Below, in pieces: positions 48,888-62,325 of a stretch of DNA of 64,000 bases. The notes under the pieces were generated by a model. It worked only from the letters and a program-made list of their open reading frames with translations, made no database searches and had not been told where the DNA came from. Positions within the stretch are counted from its first letter, which is position 1. Every line of letters begins with the position of its first letter. The stretch is from Argyresthia goedartella (lineage: Eukaryota > Arthropoda > Insecta > Lepidoptera > Argyresthiidae): assembly GCA_949825045.1 (NCBI GenBank), contig OX463818.1:27420906-27484905 (forward strand), in the 5' to 3' direction. The position numbers were made by a program, and so were the translations under genes.

Positions 48888-51800
48888 TCTTACACGCGTT
48901 GCGCCTACTTTATCAAATATCTACCTTTTTTTTATTCGTATTTAAAACGAATTTTTGTACTGTACAGATACAACGGCGATGATTATGAATTATGATAGAT
49001 TCATTCACATACACCTAGAATACTTAAGGCATATAGAACGCCCAGAAAGGTAAACCTGCACAAAGAAATGTATTTCACAGCTCCTTGTAAAGTTAATTGC
49101 AACAGTTTACTGTCAACACAGGGCATGCACGTGGGCATTCCTCACTGTGATTAACTCCACATTCGGAGGAATAGGAACAAAGAGCATTCCAGTCTAGATG
49201 ACGGTGATTGCGAATGTGACGCAGGCGCAGACAACTAATCATGTGCACCTAAACAGGATGACTTTAAAACCTCTAGCCATAACAAAAGAGCCTACTCTAT
49301 GATTGAAGTACAGAATACGTGGTAAGTTACTCTGCTTTCAAAGGAAAATAAAAATATATCGAGTTTCCCTCCGGCGCGGCGTCAGACGATTGAACAGTAG
49401 TTGACGATTATATAGTAGAACTTCTGTTCAATCACTAATCTCGGGTCCTTATTTACTTTACAATTTGGAAAAATAAATCAGTCTACTTCCTCACCGTAAC
49501 AATATGGTCTAACACTGACCTGGGTGGGAAATTAGCCTACCCTACTTTGTCTTGTACTTAGATAAAGACTCGTTCGTGATACGTACTTTTCAAAGCCCCG
49601 CCTTGTGATAGATTGTCGCTTTCCTAGATATTTTATAGCGAATTCTCCGACTTATAAAGAAAATATCTGTTACTTAGCCACTAAAACGTACACATCTGTA
49701 AAACATTCCATACAAGGATAGTAAACTGACTGTGCACATCTGCGTCAAGAAAAACGCAAAGCCTAACTAACTACCCAGCAATTTGCAGCTGCCCTGTTAT
49801 TAAGTAAATGTCAAACGTTTAATCAATTCATTGCCAATGAGAAAACAAGGCCGAATGTAGTTTAATCCAGACGGATGCGCATGCGCAGCAAGGCCATGGA
49901 ATACGTCTTCTTCAAATGGCTGAATGCTGACTAAACGCGCACCCGGTGGGAATAAATTAAAAACTAAACTGGTGGCACGTGGCGCCTTTTTAAAACTTTT
50001 TTTTTAATTGGTAGGCGAAGGCGTTATCAGCCATATGCCACGACGCGTGCCCTTAGTAGCGGGAATGGTTTGCTTAGCCAACCGTGTCACGTGTGTGTAT
50101 TACCGATATAGACCACGTTACAGCAGTAATACCTACTTAGTTCGATACAGTTTTAAATGACACCATAACATTAACCTAGAAAATCTATATTATATTTCCA
50201 AAGTGGCGTAAGAAACTACGAGTACAATAATCTCAATTATAATAGACGCCAATTTACACAACATAAAAATCAAATAGTTAGGTAAGTAGTTAAAATATGT
50301 TTGCCAATAGCAGTCTCAGTGCAACTTTATTGAGCTTGTTGGCATTTTAACTAAAACTTGTATCGAACCGAACATTGGCACTTCATGTTGCAATATGAAT
50401 TTCGAACGCATAAAGATGTTCCATCCATTCCTACCAAAGAGTTTCAATTAAATGTCACTTGACAATTGTTGACTGCCAGCTCATCTGAGACTTAACATTT
50501 TGTTTGTATCGAAAAATTTAAATATTTATCTACTTAATGGATTTCATATAATTATCGCCTTTCGTTGTGTAACATTAGATACTTTCACTCAACACATTCC
50601 GTTGCATCGGAAGTCCCTTCTCACTAGTGTGCATTGAATGTAACAAAATAATATCGTCAAAGAACATCAAGGAAGGTCGGAACAGACAGATGTTAGTAAA
50701 CCAGTAATGGACGTTCCCTGATGTTCAATATTGCGATTAAAAGGGCGCTACACGTTTCTGGAGAGCTAGGTATAGGTGGTTCTTGTTTTAATTAACGTTC
50801 TAATATACGTAGCAAAATTGACTCGTGTTGATAAAAATTTACAGTTCCTTTTGAATTTCTGCAGGTTAATATAGTTTTTGATCTTTTTTATTAATGACAA
50901 TTTACTTAATAGGCTTACTATTGAACAGTATCTGCTACCTAACATAGACATACGCACGTAATACCATTTAAGTTCTTGGAGCGAAAACAAACATTGACAT
51001 TTCTTATGCTAATTAATTTTATGACAGTTAAAAATGCGCGATCGCTTATTCAAATTTACTTACAGACAGAACAGTTGCGCAGACGCAGAATACAATGGCC
51101 GCACAATCTGTTACACGCAAGAACATTTGTCACGAACATGAAAATGTACTCCATAACAAATTATCTATTGATTTTCTTACTCATTCATTAGCTTGTTTAT
51201 TACTATTTCTTTACTTAAACTTGACCTTGATAAAAATATCAAAGTCAATCTAAAACATAGAAATATATGTAAAAAACATCGAGACACATTAAATAAATAA
51301 CAGAAAAACAAAACACCATATAGTATAGACCATACTCATAAAAAAGTAGGGAAGGCGGGGCGCCAAGTGAAGTGACCCTCTGCAAACACGTGGTTACAAA
51401 AAACGCGGCAGTCCCCAATTCAAGCACCTGGCAGTAACCATAGTGATCAAATCAGTATACGACGACACTCGTTTGCTATCGATCGATTGTTCAAAAATGT
51501 AACGGTTTTTCATTGTTGAAGTTTTGACATTGACAGTTATGTCAACGGGCGGATATGTGAATAGAGCCCCAGTTTTCTCTACATTTTTATGTCACTCAAA
51601 AGCGGTCTGTTATTTATGCTGTTGGTTGTAGGGTATCTAGACAACCTAGGTCGTCAACGCGATGCCTGTATTTAGCGTCAGCCGTGATAAGTTGCTCGAT
51701 AGTTTTATCACTTTATTTACGGTGTAGGTAATTAATATTAAGGACGTTTAAACTTTCACTCGTCGCAGTGGACGGAGTTGCTCACAGATCTAAAATCCTC

Positions 51801-52435
51801 AATTAGGAACAGCTTCTTAATTTCCTGATACTAAGTTAATTTCATTGTGACAGCAGCGCACCAAACTCTGATTATTAGAGAATAATTTAAGGTATCATTC
51901 TAAATTGGAACATCGGAATCCGGAAATTTAAGACTGGTGTTGGCGCGAGTCCTTTTTTTTTCACACAGAAAAGGGCACGGGCGCGTGCCATACAGCCCAT
52001 GTGCCATATGAGGGTGGCAAGACGAGCAGATGACACGCGACCGTTAAGCCAGGTGCACCCGCCGTCATCATAACATAACTAAACGAGCTCTATAACTTCT
52101 GCAAGTCCGTTTATGGGAAACACTTCAACTAAATTGAGAAACTCCTTTTCAAGTACGATAATGGCCAAGGTGTTGGATGCCATAAGCCAGATGAAAATAC
52201 GAATTTTAAATATCGAATTCTTAGTTCTTGTCTAATGTCAGACATGTTGGTGTACAAATAATGAAGCGAGGCAAATGCGGTGCTTTAAGAATAATTTAGT
52301 CATGCTTTCGCCTATCTGAGATGGACTGTAACGATTCTGGTATAGCTGAATCGATGCTGCACCGAAGATGATGGCTTCATACGATATGCAATTTCAAGTA
52401 GGTAGGTACTTGTAAATAACCGTTAATATTCACTT
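48888..52435. other. noncoding 3.5 kb
   Basis: No exon, RNA gene or intact element recognised. 51985-52065 (GACGAGCAGATGACACGCGA, CCGTCATCATAAC) resembles a common lepidopteran repeat fragment. Short ORFs here lack homology that I recognise. Confidence 0.35.
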
Positions 52436-52953
52436 AGGGTGCGTTCGGAAACCGAGTGAAAATTCACACGGAGAAAGAACGCCAGCGCGAGAATTCGTGT
52501 TTCCGAACGGGATGAGTTGTCAATGTCAGACCAACTTAAGAAGAATAAGAAGCAGGCTTTGGAAGATCCCTCATATGAAATCAGTAGTATAAGTTCATTT
52601 ACAGGCTTAATTACTTTTACAACAAGAAAAACATCATTGTTAACACATACTTATTAAAAAAAATGTTTAAAGTGGAATCAAATATCAAACAAACAGCACG
52701 AAAAGATTTTATATACCCGCCAAGTGCAGTTTGACATCCGTCAGGTAATTTTTAACAACGCTGAACTAGGGAGAGAAATCGCGCTGACAAGTGCGACAAC
52801 ATTACTTTATCTGAGCCGTTCGAAAACGCTGTTCGGCAGGCTGTCGGTCGACAGTTCGTGTACCCTCGGCTTCACTCGGCTTGTTTCCGAACGGTCGGGG
52901 ACAATATTCGCATCCCTCGATTTCGAGTATTTTAACCAATCTCGAACGCACCT
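52436..52953. mobile_element. 518-bp element with AGGGTGCGTTCG-type ends
   Basis: AGGGTGCGTTCGGAAACC at the left and CGAACGCACCT at the right are inverted. GTTTCCGAACGG motifs occur at 52499 and 52889. The flanks TTA (left) and TTCA (right) could be a decayed TWA target, but this is weak. Noncoding. Confidence 0.45.
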
Positions 52954-54229
52954 TCAGTAGCTACATTTTACTTTCCGCACAGTAATTAATTACTTCGATT
53001 ATTTAGTGCATTGCGCGAATCTAACCTCTCACCTCTCACCGCCAATAAGATAGGTACAAACTTTGAGTAATTTTAATAGTTACTCAGGGTACAACAAACT
53101 ATTTATCTATTGTCCTTTGTTCGGAATACCGTGCATCACCAGCTTTAACTAACTTTATCGCCAAAAGAACCTAACCAATTAAAAACTGCATTCTTCACTG
53201 CGCTTACGCAATCAAAAACAGCTTTACCACTGATGATAATACACCTAGTTACCTACTGTACCTGACTATTTTTCTAAGTAGGTAGGTACCTAATTATATC
53301 TTTGGAAGAGAATCACTAGAATTAACGTGCACGCAAGTTATGCATTCTTACTAGGTAAGTACTCGTACAATATGTTAGTAAAATCTTTTAAACTAAATAT
53401 ATAAGTAGGTACGCACGCGAATAAGTTTAAGCTTGATGTGTTGTGTGTATTGCGTAAGTCGTAACCTACGCATCAAGCAAGAGAGTCAATATCTTTTTTT
53501 ATCTCAGATATTTTATCAATATTTTATTCTAAGTAACTATCGTTCTTCTGTTGCATATTCATTGGAAGATATAGGTAGATAAAACGAGATAAACCTTCAG
53601 ATAATTTCCCTTTTTATGGAGAAACGCAGGTCTTATTTATCATCGTATCTTACTACCTACCTATTCGTAGTATGACAAGACTGTATTAAAAAATAAAAAG
53701 TATCCATCTTAGAAGTACCTACCTACCTTGTTATGTTTGCCATTTAGTTTTATTTTATTTACAATGGCTGGACAGTTAAAAATGTCCAGTATAAAGGGTA
53801 TCGAAACTAAGAACTTATCTAAGCAAATGAGCAAAACGATTAGTAGTACCTAATAACAACTTAACTTAGTCATATACACTTAAGTCATGTCATAGCTAAG
53901 AAGACTTCTACCTATAGATAAATCGAAGGAAGTTCGTCAAGGGCCCACTATCAGCCAATATAATGATTTCGAAGCCAAGTCCGTAATGTTTGGTGCAAGG
54001 TATTTGCAAGCTGAAGAAAAAATTATCATATTCCGCTTTATACTGATAAATTAATAATAAATCATAACAACCATTAACATACCACAACAACAGAGACCGC
54101 GCCACAACTGAAGTCCCGCGTATTTTTTTTTTTCTGGAATATGAACCAATATGCTATAATCCAGAGGACTATATAATGTTTTTTCTAGTAGAATGTGATG
54201 CTAGCAGTCACATAATAGTAGTTTATGTG
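52954..54229. other. noncoding
   Basis: AT-rich with many TAGGTAGGTA words. No exon recognised. Confidence 0.35.
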
Positions 54230-54740
54230 ACTGCTACATAATGGAGGGCATTAATACTCGAGAGTGGGTTTATGAAACGAGCCGAAGGCGAGTTTCATAA
54301 TAATATCACTCGAGAGTTTTAATGCCTAATTATGTACAGTTACATACACTAGTTTATCTACACACATATCATAAGCTCTCTTTGATGTGTTCAGGAACCG
54401 CATGTTTGACCGGCCGGTGATACAGAACAAGCTAAACAACTGCAGAGCCAGTTGTTTAGCTTGTTCTGTATCACCAACTTCGGGCGTCGGCGTTCTAAAT
54501 TTGAATGTCAGTACCAACTTCACAGACAAACTAGGGGCGGCACGGGGCGGGCGTCGGCGTTCGAATTTTGAATGTCATAATGTGTAGAAAAATTACACAT
54601 TATGGTCATAATGTGTAATTTTTCAGATAAGAAATGAGTTTTTACAAAGTAGTTTAACATTATGCTGATCGTAACGTGCGGTTTTTGTACGCAGTAAAGA
54701 GGGTTTATGATACGTGTGTAGATAAAGTTTTTTTTAATAG
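54230..54740 (-). repeat. interspersed repeat family B, copy 2, with added hairpins
   Basis: It is the reverse orientation of 22145-22590. It starts CATAATGGAGGGCATTAATA and has a foldback (TTTATGAAAC / GTTTCATAA around GAGCCGAAGGCGA). 54416-54442 is exactly inverted at 54449-54475 (27-bp arms, 6-nt loop), which copy 1 lacks. 54604-54620 and neighbours form a second palindrome (AAAATTACACATTATG / CATAATGTGTAATTTT). Confidence 0.75.
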
Positions 54741-56394
54741 GCCAGGATGCGGGATAACGGTCCTCCTTTCTCATTTTTTTAAATAAGTTATCCGACCTAC
54801 TTAACTAACTACTACTAACTACTACATAATCAGTAGGAAATTCAAATCCAGTTGCAGTTAGTCAAATTGGCGTTTAATGAACGTCTGTAACAGTCACATT
54901 TCTACAGATTCCGGTCGATTTGAAATACTGAATATAAAGGAGATTACCGTTTTTGAGAAAGGATGAAAACTAACTGAACAGAATAAGTAATTAATAATAC
55001 ATCGTTCATTTAAGTAATAAGTATATATAAGTACTGCATTTATTTAAGTGCAGTTTTCGTAATGTTATCCCATTCAGTTGAAGATTACTTAATTTTCTTA
55101 CATATAAGCAGGCGATCGTTAACTACATTAACATGTAGGTATTAGAAAGACATTAGTGTATCTTTTGAAATAGGCCATATTCGACAACGGTATGCGAAAG
55201 TAAGAGCGATTAGTCATTTTAGCGTACTTAAATTCGCGTACCTAACACATTTTCCCATAAGCCTGGCAGAGGCACGAATTAGCAACCAAGATTAGATAGA
55301 TTTAATTTCTTCTTCATTTCTGATTTATACGATTAGTATCCAAATACAAAGTCTATTTCTTCTTTCCTACTAATTTCAACTTAAATGCTTGATGTGACTG
55401 TACTTAATGCATTGTCAGTAACACTGTATCACTACATAACATACCTACTTCATAGTATATCCTAACCGTGTTACTTTGCGGGTACCAGCAGCATACTTCT
55501 TGTCTGTTTAGTAACATGACTCAATCAGAGGCACTGACTCATACAATAGCACTGCGAGCAGATAAAACCCAGATATTGTTTGACTTCTGTCCTTATTGAA
55601 TATGTATCGAGTTGAGATGAGAGACGTGTGCCCATTGAAGAATTTTATAACTAAGCGGATTAAATATCACGCCATTTGTATTTAAGATGTATAAGATAAT
55701 ACAGCTTGATATACCTGACGCCAAGTTTTTTGGCGCCTGGTGGGAGTAGCGGCGCATGGCAACAAGAGAGATGCATACATGGCCGAGAGAGAGATGGTGG
55801 CCTAGCTCAGGCGCCAAGAAACCTTGCGATATCTGTACCAAATTTCTATCAGAAAAAACCATTCCCTTTTCACCATTACCTGAGAGTGATAAAGTCCTGA
55901 CCTGAGTGCAGTTATAAAATATGCAGCTAGAACCGCGAGATGTTTTTTCAATTGAATAAGGCAAGGGGAGTCAAAATCACAGCATTGGCATTGGCCCTTG
56001 CGCATACACAATAGATTCTGCAACGGTTTTTAACATCTGCCGTTGAGGAATCGCTTAGAGATATGCCATATTATTATTATCTCATGAACAGTAACTTTTT
56101 GGTACTTTGACAGAATCCTTGAAACTTATTTTTAGATTTAGCCGCCCCAACCAACACAAACAAATTATAGGTTTATTATTCCATTCATGTTCCCATGGAC
56201 GCGAAGAAAAAAAGACAAGCAAATAGATAATTTGCCTCCGACAATGTAGTATCCGTCACGCCTGGCCAGACAGCCACCTCCAGAACTATAATAGACCAAG
56301 AAATTACGTCATTTGGAGGAACATTAAACCCATCACATTAGACACGAATTCTCACGCGTAATTTGCGTATCGACTCTTTTGTTTCTTGTTGCAG
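54741..56394. other. noncoding, upstream of the inscuteable start exon
   Basis: No exon recognised. GGCGCCTGG (55731) and CAGGCGCCAAG (55809) form a small inverted pair. The region ends in a pyrimidine-rich acceptor (TTTGTTTCTTGTTGCAG). Confidence 0.4.
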
Positions 56395-56395
56395 G

Positions 56396-59300
56396 ATGTC
56401 CAACTTCCAGCGAACACGGTCCAAGGTGTGGTGGGGTGACGCGCCGCCCAATATAGGTAGTCCAGTGGCTCGACCGCCGCAGTGGAACGAAGATAATCAC
56501 AGGGACGAGCCTGACTGGGAACCTCAGCTACCTCATTGGATCGCCAATGAGCCCGAGCAACAAAGGAACAATAGTGCAGAAAACATTGCGCAACCCAACA
56601 ATGCTAACCAGTGGCCTTTACGTCACGGAAGCCCCGGCAGCCACAAGAGCCAAGACTCGGGATTCTCCGATTCTGACAGCTCACCGCCACCTTCGCAGTA
56701 CTATCCGTCAACGGAGACTGACTCTAAGTCCAACAAATCTTCCAGCAGCAGTGACTCTAATAACAACGAGAATGTAACCGTGAAGCGAGCCAGCGACTTT
56801 CAAACCACTACTCCGAGTAAGGAAGTCGACAATGCTACTGCTGAGACACCAAGCAGTGTGCCGACCCCGAAACCACGGAACCGGAGCAGTAGCGTCATAC
56901 AAACGCCATATGACCTGCAAAAGTACTACGAAGTACATCGTGATAAGGAGCATATGGAGTTGTTGAAGGACATCGACGAAACTGACAGAGATATGAACAA
57001 GACGATGCCCACAAAAAAGCCCCAACCGTCTCCGCGTACCATCCAAATAGAAATTGATAAATCTAGCAAGGATAAAACAAACAAAGTTTCTACAAATACT
57101 AAGTCTAATATTACTAGAGTGGGTAACAATATTGAGATTAGAATAACTCCACCAAATAGCATAGAGGACAAAGAAAATAATCTAAACACAAGTGCAATAG
57201 AAAAAGAAACCAAAGAAGTACCTTCTAAAAATGCGTTAAGTCCCTCCAAGAAGTATCCAGAGAAGAAGTCATTCATTTCAAGCAAAGATAGCACCAAAAT
57301 AATTAAAGTTGCCCTAGTGAAAGATCTGGAAACGAGTAAGAATAAATCAGACGAGAGTTTAGAATACATAAAACTATCAGATAATAATGAGATTGCTGTC
57401 AATAACCAGCCTAGGATCCGTACGCCGATATCAAATATATCTTACGTACCTACTGAACGAACGGTATCAAAGCCGAGGCCAGATTACAGAAGAAGCATTT
57501 CTAATGAAGATAACATAACGATATCTACAACGCCAAAATTCCAAAGAAACAGACTCAACAAATCATTGAACTTCGAAGGCCAAAGACTCGATCAACAGAT
57601 TCTGGACATACAGACTGGACACCACTCCTTAGAATATATCGACGAGGTAAGAGATGAGAGCTCGAACGAAATAGAAATTCATCACCCAACGAAAGCTATT
57701 TTGGGCAAAAACATAATGGATAGTCTTAATTTAAGACCTGCAAAGAAAGTAGGATACCGACCTAAACAGCGACTTACAAAAGCAGACAAAATTAAAGACC
57801 AAAGTTTTTCGTTCAAAATATTTCCAACTGCAAAGAAAGAAAAGCCGGGTATTGTGAAGACACATGCTGGGGGTATCCTAGAGGGTAGCAGAGTTCCATC
57901 ACTCGGCCTGCCAAGAGCCACGGAAGAGAACTCGTGGGTCATCGTCGGACATCCAGAACCAGAACTACTAATAAACAACTACAATGAACGATTAGTCGCG
58001 ACAGACAGCGATACCAATCTCCAAGCAAAAGACGATCCTGACTTCGACATCAAGAGAGTCCCTCCACCACCTCAATTCCAAGATAAACACAAGAAACCTT
58101 ACGAAACGGACTCCAAAAACGATAAAGACTTGACAAACGACTCCAAAAGAGAGAAGTTAAAAGAGGGCGAACTTAATTTCAATGATTTGAAATTCGACCT
58201 AGCTTATACGTCCACGCCAAAAACTACGGCGTCTCAAGGGTTTCTAAACGGCCTTCAGACTTCACGTAGTACCTCAAAGAACGGCCGGAGGATTAACCTG
58301 TTAGATAACTTCAACGGGTAAGCACCAAGCATTGTTTCAACTAATTATCCGCATAATTTATAATCGACGTTTAGCGCCGTGCGAAAGTGTGAAGTTCTCG
58401 CGTGCATGTCTTGCTGATTAGTGATTACTTCACATCACTTTATCAAATTGTATTGTTTATTGCAGGGTGGTTTTGAACAACCAGAACGAAATACTGTATA
58501 GAGAGAGGAGTATAGATCAGACAACCTTGGAGCGAGTCTGTGATCGAAAACCTGAGCCTGTGCAATATTGGCTGTGCGATCTGGTTGGAGCCTGTGAGAA
58601 TGAGTGTATGACAACGCTGCAAAGTAAGCCGCTGGGTGCTGAGATGAAGGCTTTGGTCTCAGCCAGCTCTGCGACCATTACTGGGAATATCAAGAAGGTT
58701 CAGACGCATGGCCAGATTATTGTGCATCAGTACAGCGATGTTATTAGGTGAGAATCTTTTTCAAGATATTATTATGCTATATGAAATGCCATTATTCTCA
58801 AAATACATTATTATACAGCAGGCGAAGAACAATTTCCGAGATATTTTGAGAATGCTATGGACCCAAAAATTGTAGACTGATTTTCTATCCGCTTTAGCTG
58901 AAATATGTACCATTTTCCAGTTAAATATTTATATTTTACAGACAAATCGAATCAGACAACACAAACGAGGAACAAGTCTGCCTACTAGTGGCCAACATCA
59001 ATGAGTTCGTCCTTGCTCATAGCATCACACTCAACACAAAACCTCCAGGGGAATCCCCGGAACGGTGGGACAAGATAAAGAAATCTCTCCAAATGTACCT
59101 CCAAAAACTCATCGATATAGGCGAAGATGTCAAGATAGAAATGAATGAGTCCAACCCTGGATGGAATGTGGTTATGAAACATTTAGAATCTTTGATTGGA
59201 ATCTTCTTGGAGACGACTAAAGCCGTCTTAGTGCAGCAGATGAAGGTAAAGATTGGTTTGCCTAAAAGCGTAATTAAATTGATTTAAAGTACGATATGTT

Positions 59301-61541
59301 AGCTAGGCGACAGTTGAAATCAATCAAAAATAAAGAGAGAATCTAATAATGCATACTTTCCGTTCGGCCAGACACGCTAAATTATCTATAGTCGATTTAT
59401 AGTTTTTTGTATTCAAATTGCGTGTCCCGTGATGCTAATATTTTTAATTATCGCATGTCCAACAAAACCGAACGTAGAAATCCGTGGAATCATGCAATTA
59501 CAACTGTTAAGTCCTGTTATGAAGAGTAAATATCCGGCATCTATACCAGCTTCTTCACTTCCTACTTTGACATGATACCGTTTGTTTCTGCCCTATCAGT
59601 TAACGTAATTCATTCATTGTTTTTTTTATGATTTTAGGTCTTTCTTCGATTTTTTATGACCATTTTAAATCTGATTTCCACCAAACAAGCGATGATTCCC
59701 CGCCTTTCCTTCTTACATAAAAATGAAGACTATTTTCAACGCAAATTAATCCATCCTTTTAAAATTTCAGACCCTAGTCTCCATAATCGAAGAGCCACCT
59801 TCAGACCTGATCCTGAAGTGCACACTAACTTCCATCGGCCATCTCGCAATGCTATCAGAGAACACACCATCATCTCTTCATGAGAAATGTCAGACGATTG
59901 TCAAGAGCATCACGGAGCTCCCGTTTGTGGACTGCGGTGTCCCCAGGGCTCTGCTGACTGCGATCATTGACAGTAATAAGAGCTCTATAAAGGCGCTGTC
60001 TTTGAGGGCGTTGGCGACTGTGTGTGTTACTGGTGATGCTGTTAAACAGTTTGAGGAGGTAAGTCTTCACGCCTTTACGAAGGTACTTACATTTCTTGCA
60101 GTTAGATCCTGTGACCGAAAGCCAAGGCGTTAAAAGCCATCTGTGAAAAAACAACATTTTCTCGAGTCGTCGAAAGAAATTATGTTGTTATCCAACCGAT
60201 TCCCGTCACAGTGACCGCATCAACTCCGTACATAGATAATAATCTTCTATGTGGCTTCAACTACCGTTCAACATCTGGAACTGAAGTTATCCTAAGACGT
60301 ACCTAAACATATCTATGGGCTTTTTCAATGTCTTGTATTACATTAAATCATTTTTTATCAATTCCAGGGTGGAGGCATAGAGATCCTCTCCGACATTTTG
60401 TCAGACCGGTCGAACCCGGAGCCTCAGATGCGGGAAGCCATCACCGTGCTCACACAGATCACTGCGCCATGGCTGCGCGGGCATTACGATCTAACTCAGC
60501 TACACATCTACTTGAACTCCATTGTTGAGAATATTACTGGTAAGTTGCATTGCAATTTGGTGGTTAGTCGCATTGTAGTATCTGGCCGCAGAGTCTAATG
60601 GTCCAACTTATATGCTTTCATAGGCGAGTTCTACATACGCTCTTCATAGGTGAAGGCAATCTAAAATGGCAACAAATATAATGATCACCAATATATTTTT
60701 TTCCTACCCAAATTGGATAAATGAACACCAAAAGTTGCAAAAAATATCAGGGCAAAATACTGCGGTAGCTTAGGTGAAGGGTAAAAGGGGTGAGCGAAGC
60801 GAAGCCCCCTTTATCCTTCGTGTTAGGTTGAACATGTAAGAACAACAAAAAATACTTAAAACATAAACTTAAGTACACAAAACATAAAAATAAGTTTGGT
60901 GATCATTTATCCAAACACTATTTGGTGGACATTTATCCATTCTGGCAGTCATTTCGAATTTATTGGTAGTAAAATAGGTGCGTTTTTGGTAATCGTTTAA
61001 ACATAAGCCATCTAAAATACAAGGCATAAAATTTGAAGATTTCTTAAAAAAATCAATAAAATAATTCATATTTTTTCCACCTCCAGGGTTTGTTTTGGTT
61101 GTAAACTCCTGCGCATAGCTACGTGCAGCGCCACCGATACTTAAAAAAAAACACACATAGCGTTATCGAATGGAAGCAATGCAACGCTATCTGTGAATGA
61201 TTTATACACATTTTTAACCTGCAATGACCTGCATGACATATTTTTAACCTTTTAACGAGGCTCGTGACTAGTGACCAAAACGCAAACTCCTACTTTTTCA
61301 AAACGCAGGAATCCTAACCCGCACCGCTTGCTGCCAACTGCTTCTCCTCTGCACCGCCTGCCTCGTGAACCTGGTCCGGGAGCTGGAGTTGGAGCGCAGT
61401 GACCAGCAGTCCAGCGACGTGGTGGAGTGCAGTGGCCATGAGTCTAGCGACATCGTGGAGGTGCTGACGCGGCACAACACTGTGGAGCGCCTGCTGGACG
61501 CCGTGAAGAGGCGCGGCCCGACGATCTCTGTGTTTTTGCAG
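56396..61541 (+). CDS. insc: Inscuteable, spindle-orientation adaptor (3' end outside window)
   Basis: Six exons join in frame: 56396-58317, 58466-58747, 58942-59245, 59771-60058, 60368-60539 and 61309-61541 (1067 residues so far, all with GT-AG borders). The first exon starts one base after a strong acceptor, so a 5' UTR exon must precede it. It encodes MSNFQRTRSKVWWGD and about 640 polar, Ser/Asn/Lys-rich, probably disordered residues. Exon 2 holds PVQYWLCDLVGACENECMTT and LQSKPLG (about residue 673 on), the conserved Inscuteable segment that binds the TPR repeats of Pins/LGN. Later exons are helical, armadillo-like: VPRALLTAI, SLRALATVCVTGDAVKQFEE, GGGIEILSDILSDRSNPEPQ, VLTQITAPWL, VERLLDAVKRRG. 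In flies Insc links Bazooka/Par-3 to Pins at the apical neuroblast cortex. Identification rests on motif recall, without alignment. Confidence 0.85.
60665..61005 (+). repeat. interspersed family H, long copy 2, in an insc intron
   Basis: It is collinear with 45509-45845 at high identity, including TATCAGGGCAAAATACTG, AGGTGAAGGGTAAAAGG and ATTTGGTGGACATTTATCC. It lies in the intron between exons 5 and 6. Confidence 0.8.
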
Positions 61542-61569
61542 GTTAGATTATGTTTAGTTTGTGATGCTT

Positions 61570-62140
61570 GATTCGGCCCTCGGGCTCGAACTTTTCTTAG
61601 ATGTTTTTGTAGTACCAGATGACTTGACCTTAGGCTTCGCACATCTGCCAGGTATAATATAATTTCGTGTTCCTTTGCTCGGCTTCGACTTCGCACCACT
61701 CTTGCATAGTGAGGATTCAGAGCTATCAGCATTCTCTTATACACAGTATTTTCGTTGCTTGACTCGGCCTTCGGCCTTACACTTTTCTTTGACATGGTTA
61801 GTTTTTGTAGTACATGGCCTAGTCCTTCGGTCTCTCACTTCTGTTAGATGTTGTGTAGTTTGGTGATGTTTAGCTCGGCCTTCAGCTTCGCATGTTTCTT
61901 GCGGAAGGATCAGGCAAGTCAAAGTCAAAGTACTTTATTACTGTAGATATTTACATATACTTAGCAAACGTCTTCTTTAAACTTCTGTTACACCCAGTAT
62001 ATTTGTTTTTTGACTCGGCCTGTGGCCTCGAACTCTTCTTAGTTGCCGTTAGTTTCATTGCACATGATTGGGCCTCCAGCCTCGGATCTCTTTTAGATTA
62101 AGTTTTGATTAAAGTTTAGATGTGTTTGTTGTATTCGTCT
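61570..62140 (+). repeat. degenerate repeats with TCGGCCTTCGGCC hairpin words
   Basis: CTCGGCC-TTC/CTC/TGT-GGCCTCGAA-type strings followed by TTCTTAGATG or similar occur near 61572, 61770, 61820, 61877, 62012 and 62068 at irregular spacing. They look like an old tandem or a transposon with internal repeats. No coding frame. Confidence 0.45.
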
Positions 62141-62325
62141 TGCTTGGGTCGGCTTTTGGCATAGCATAGGTCTTAGGTTTAGTGCTCATTTTGTCGCATA
62201 TCCCGCCTTTAGCTTCATGAGTAAGACCATGTCACGCACTTGGATCAAGAGATTTAATAACTTGAGGAGAGCAAAAGCGTGGTGGGGAAGAAGTGAAATG
62301 TTTTGGATGAAATATAATATATATT

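Noticed and set aside
56708..57402. Long minus-strand open frames under the inscuteable first exon
   Set aside because: They are antisense to a recognised exon and read hydrophobic, low-information sequence without known motifs.
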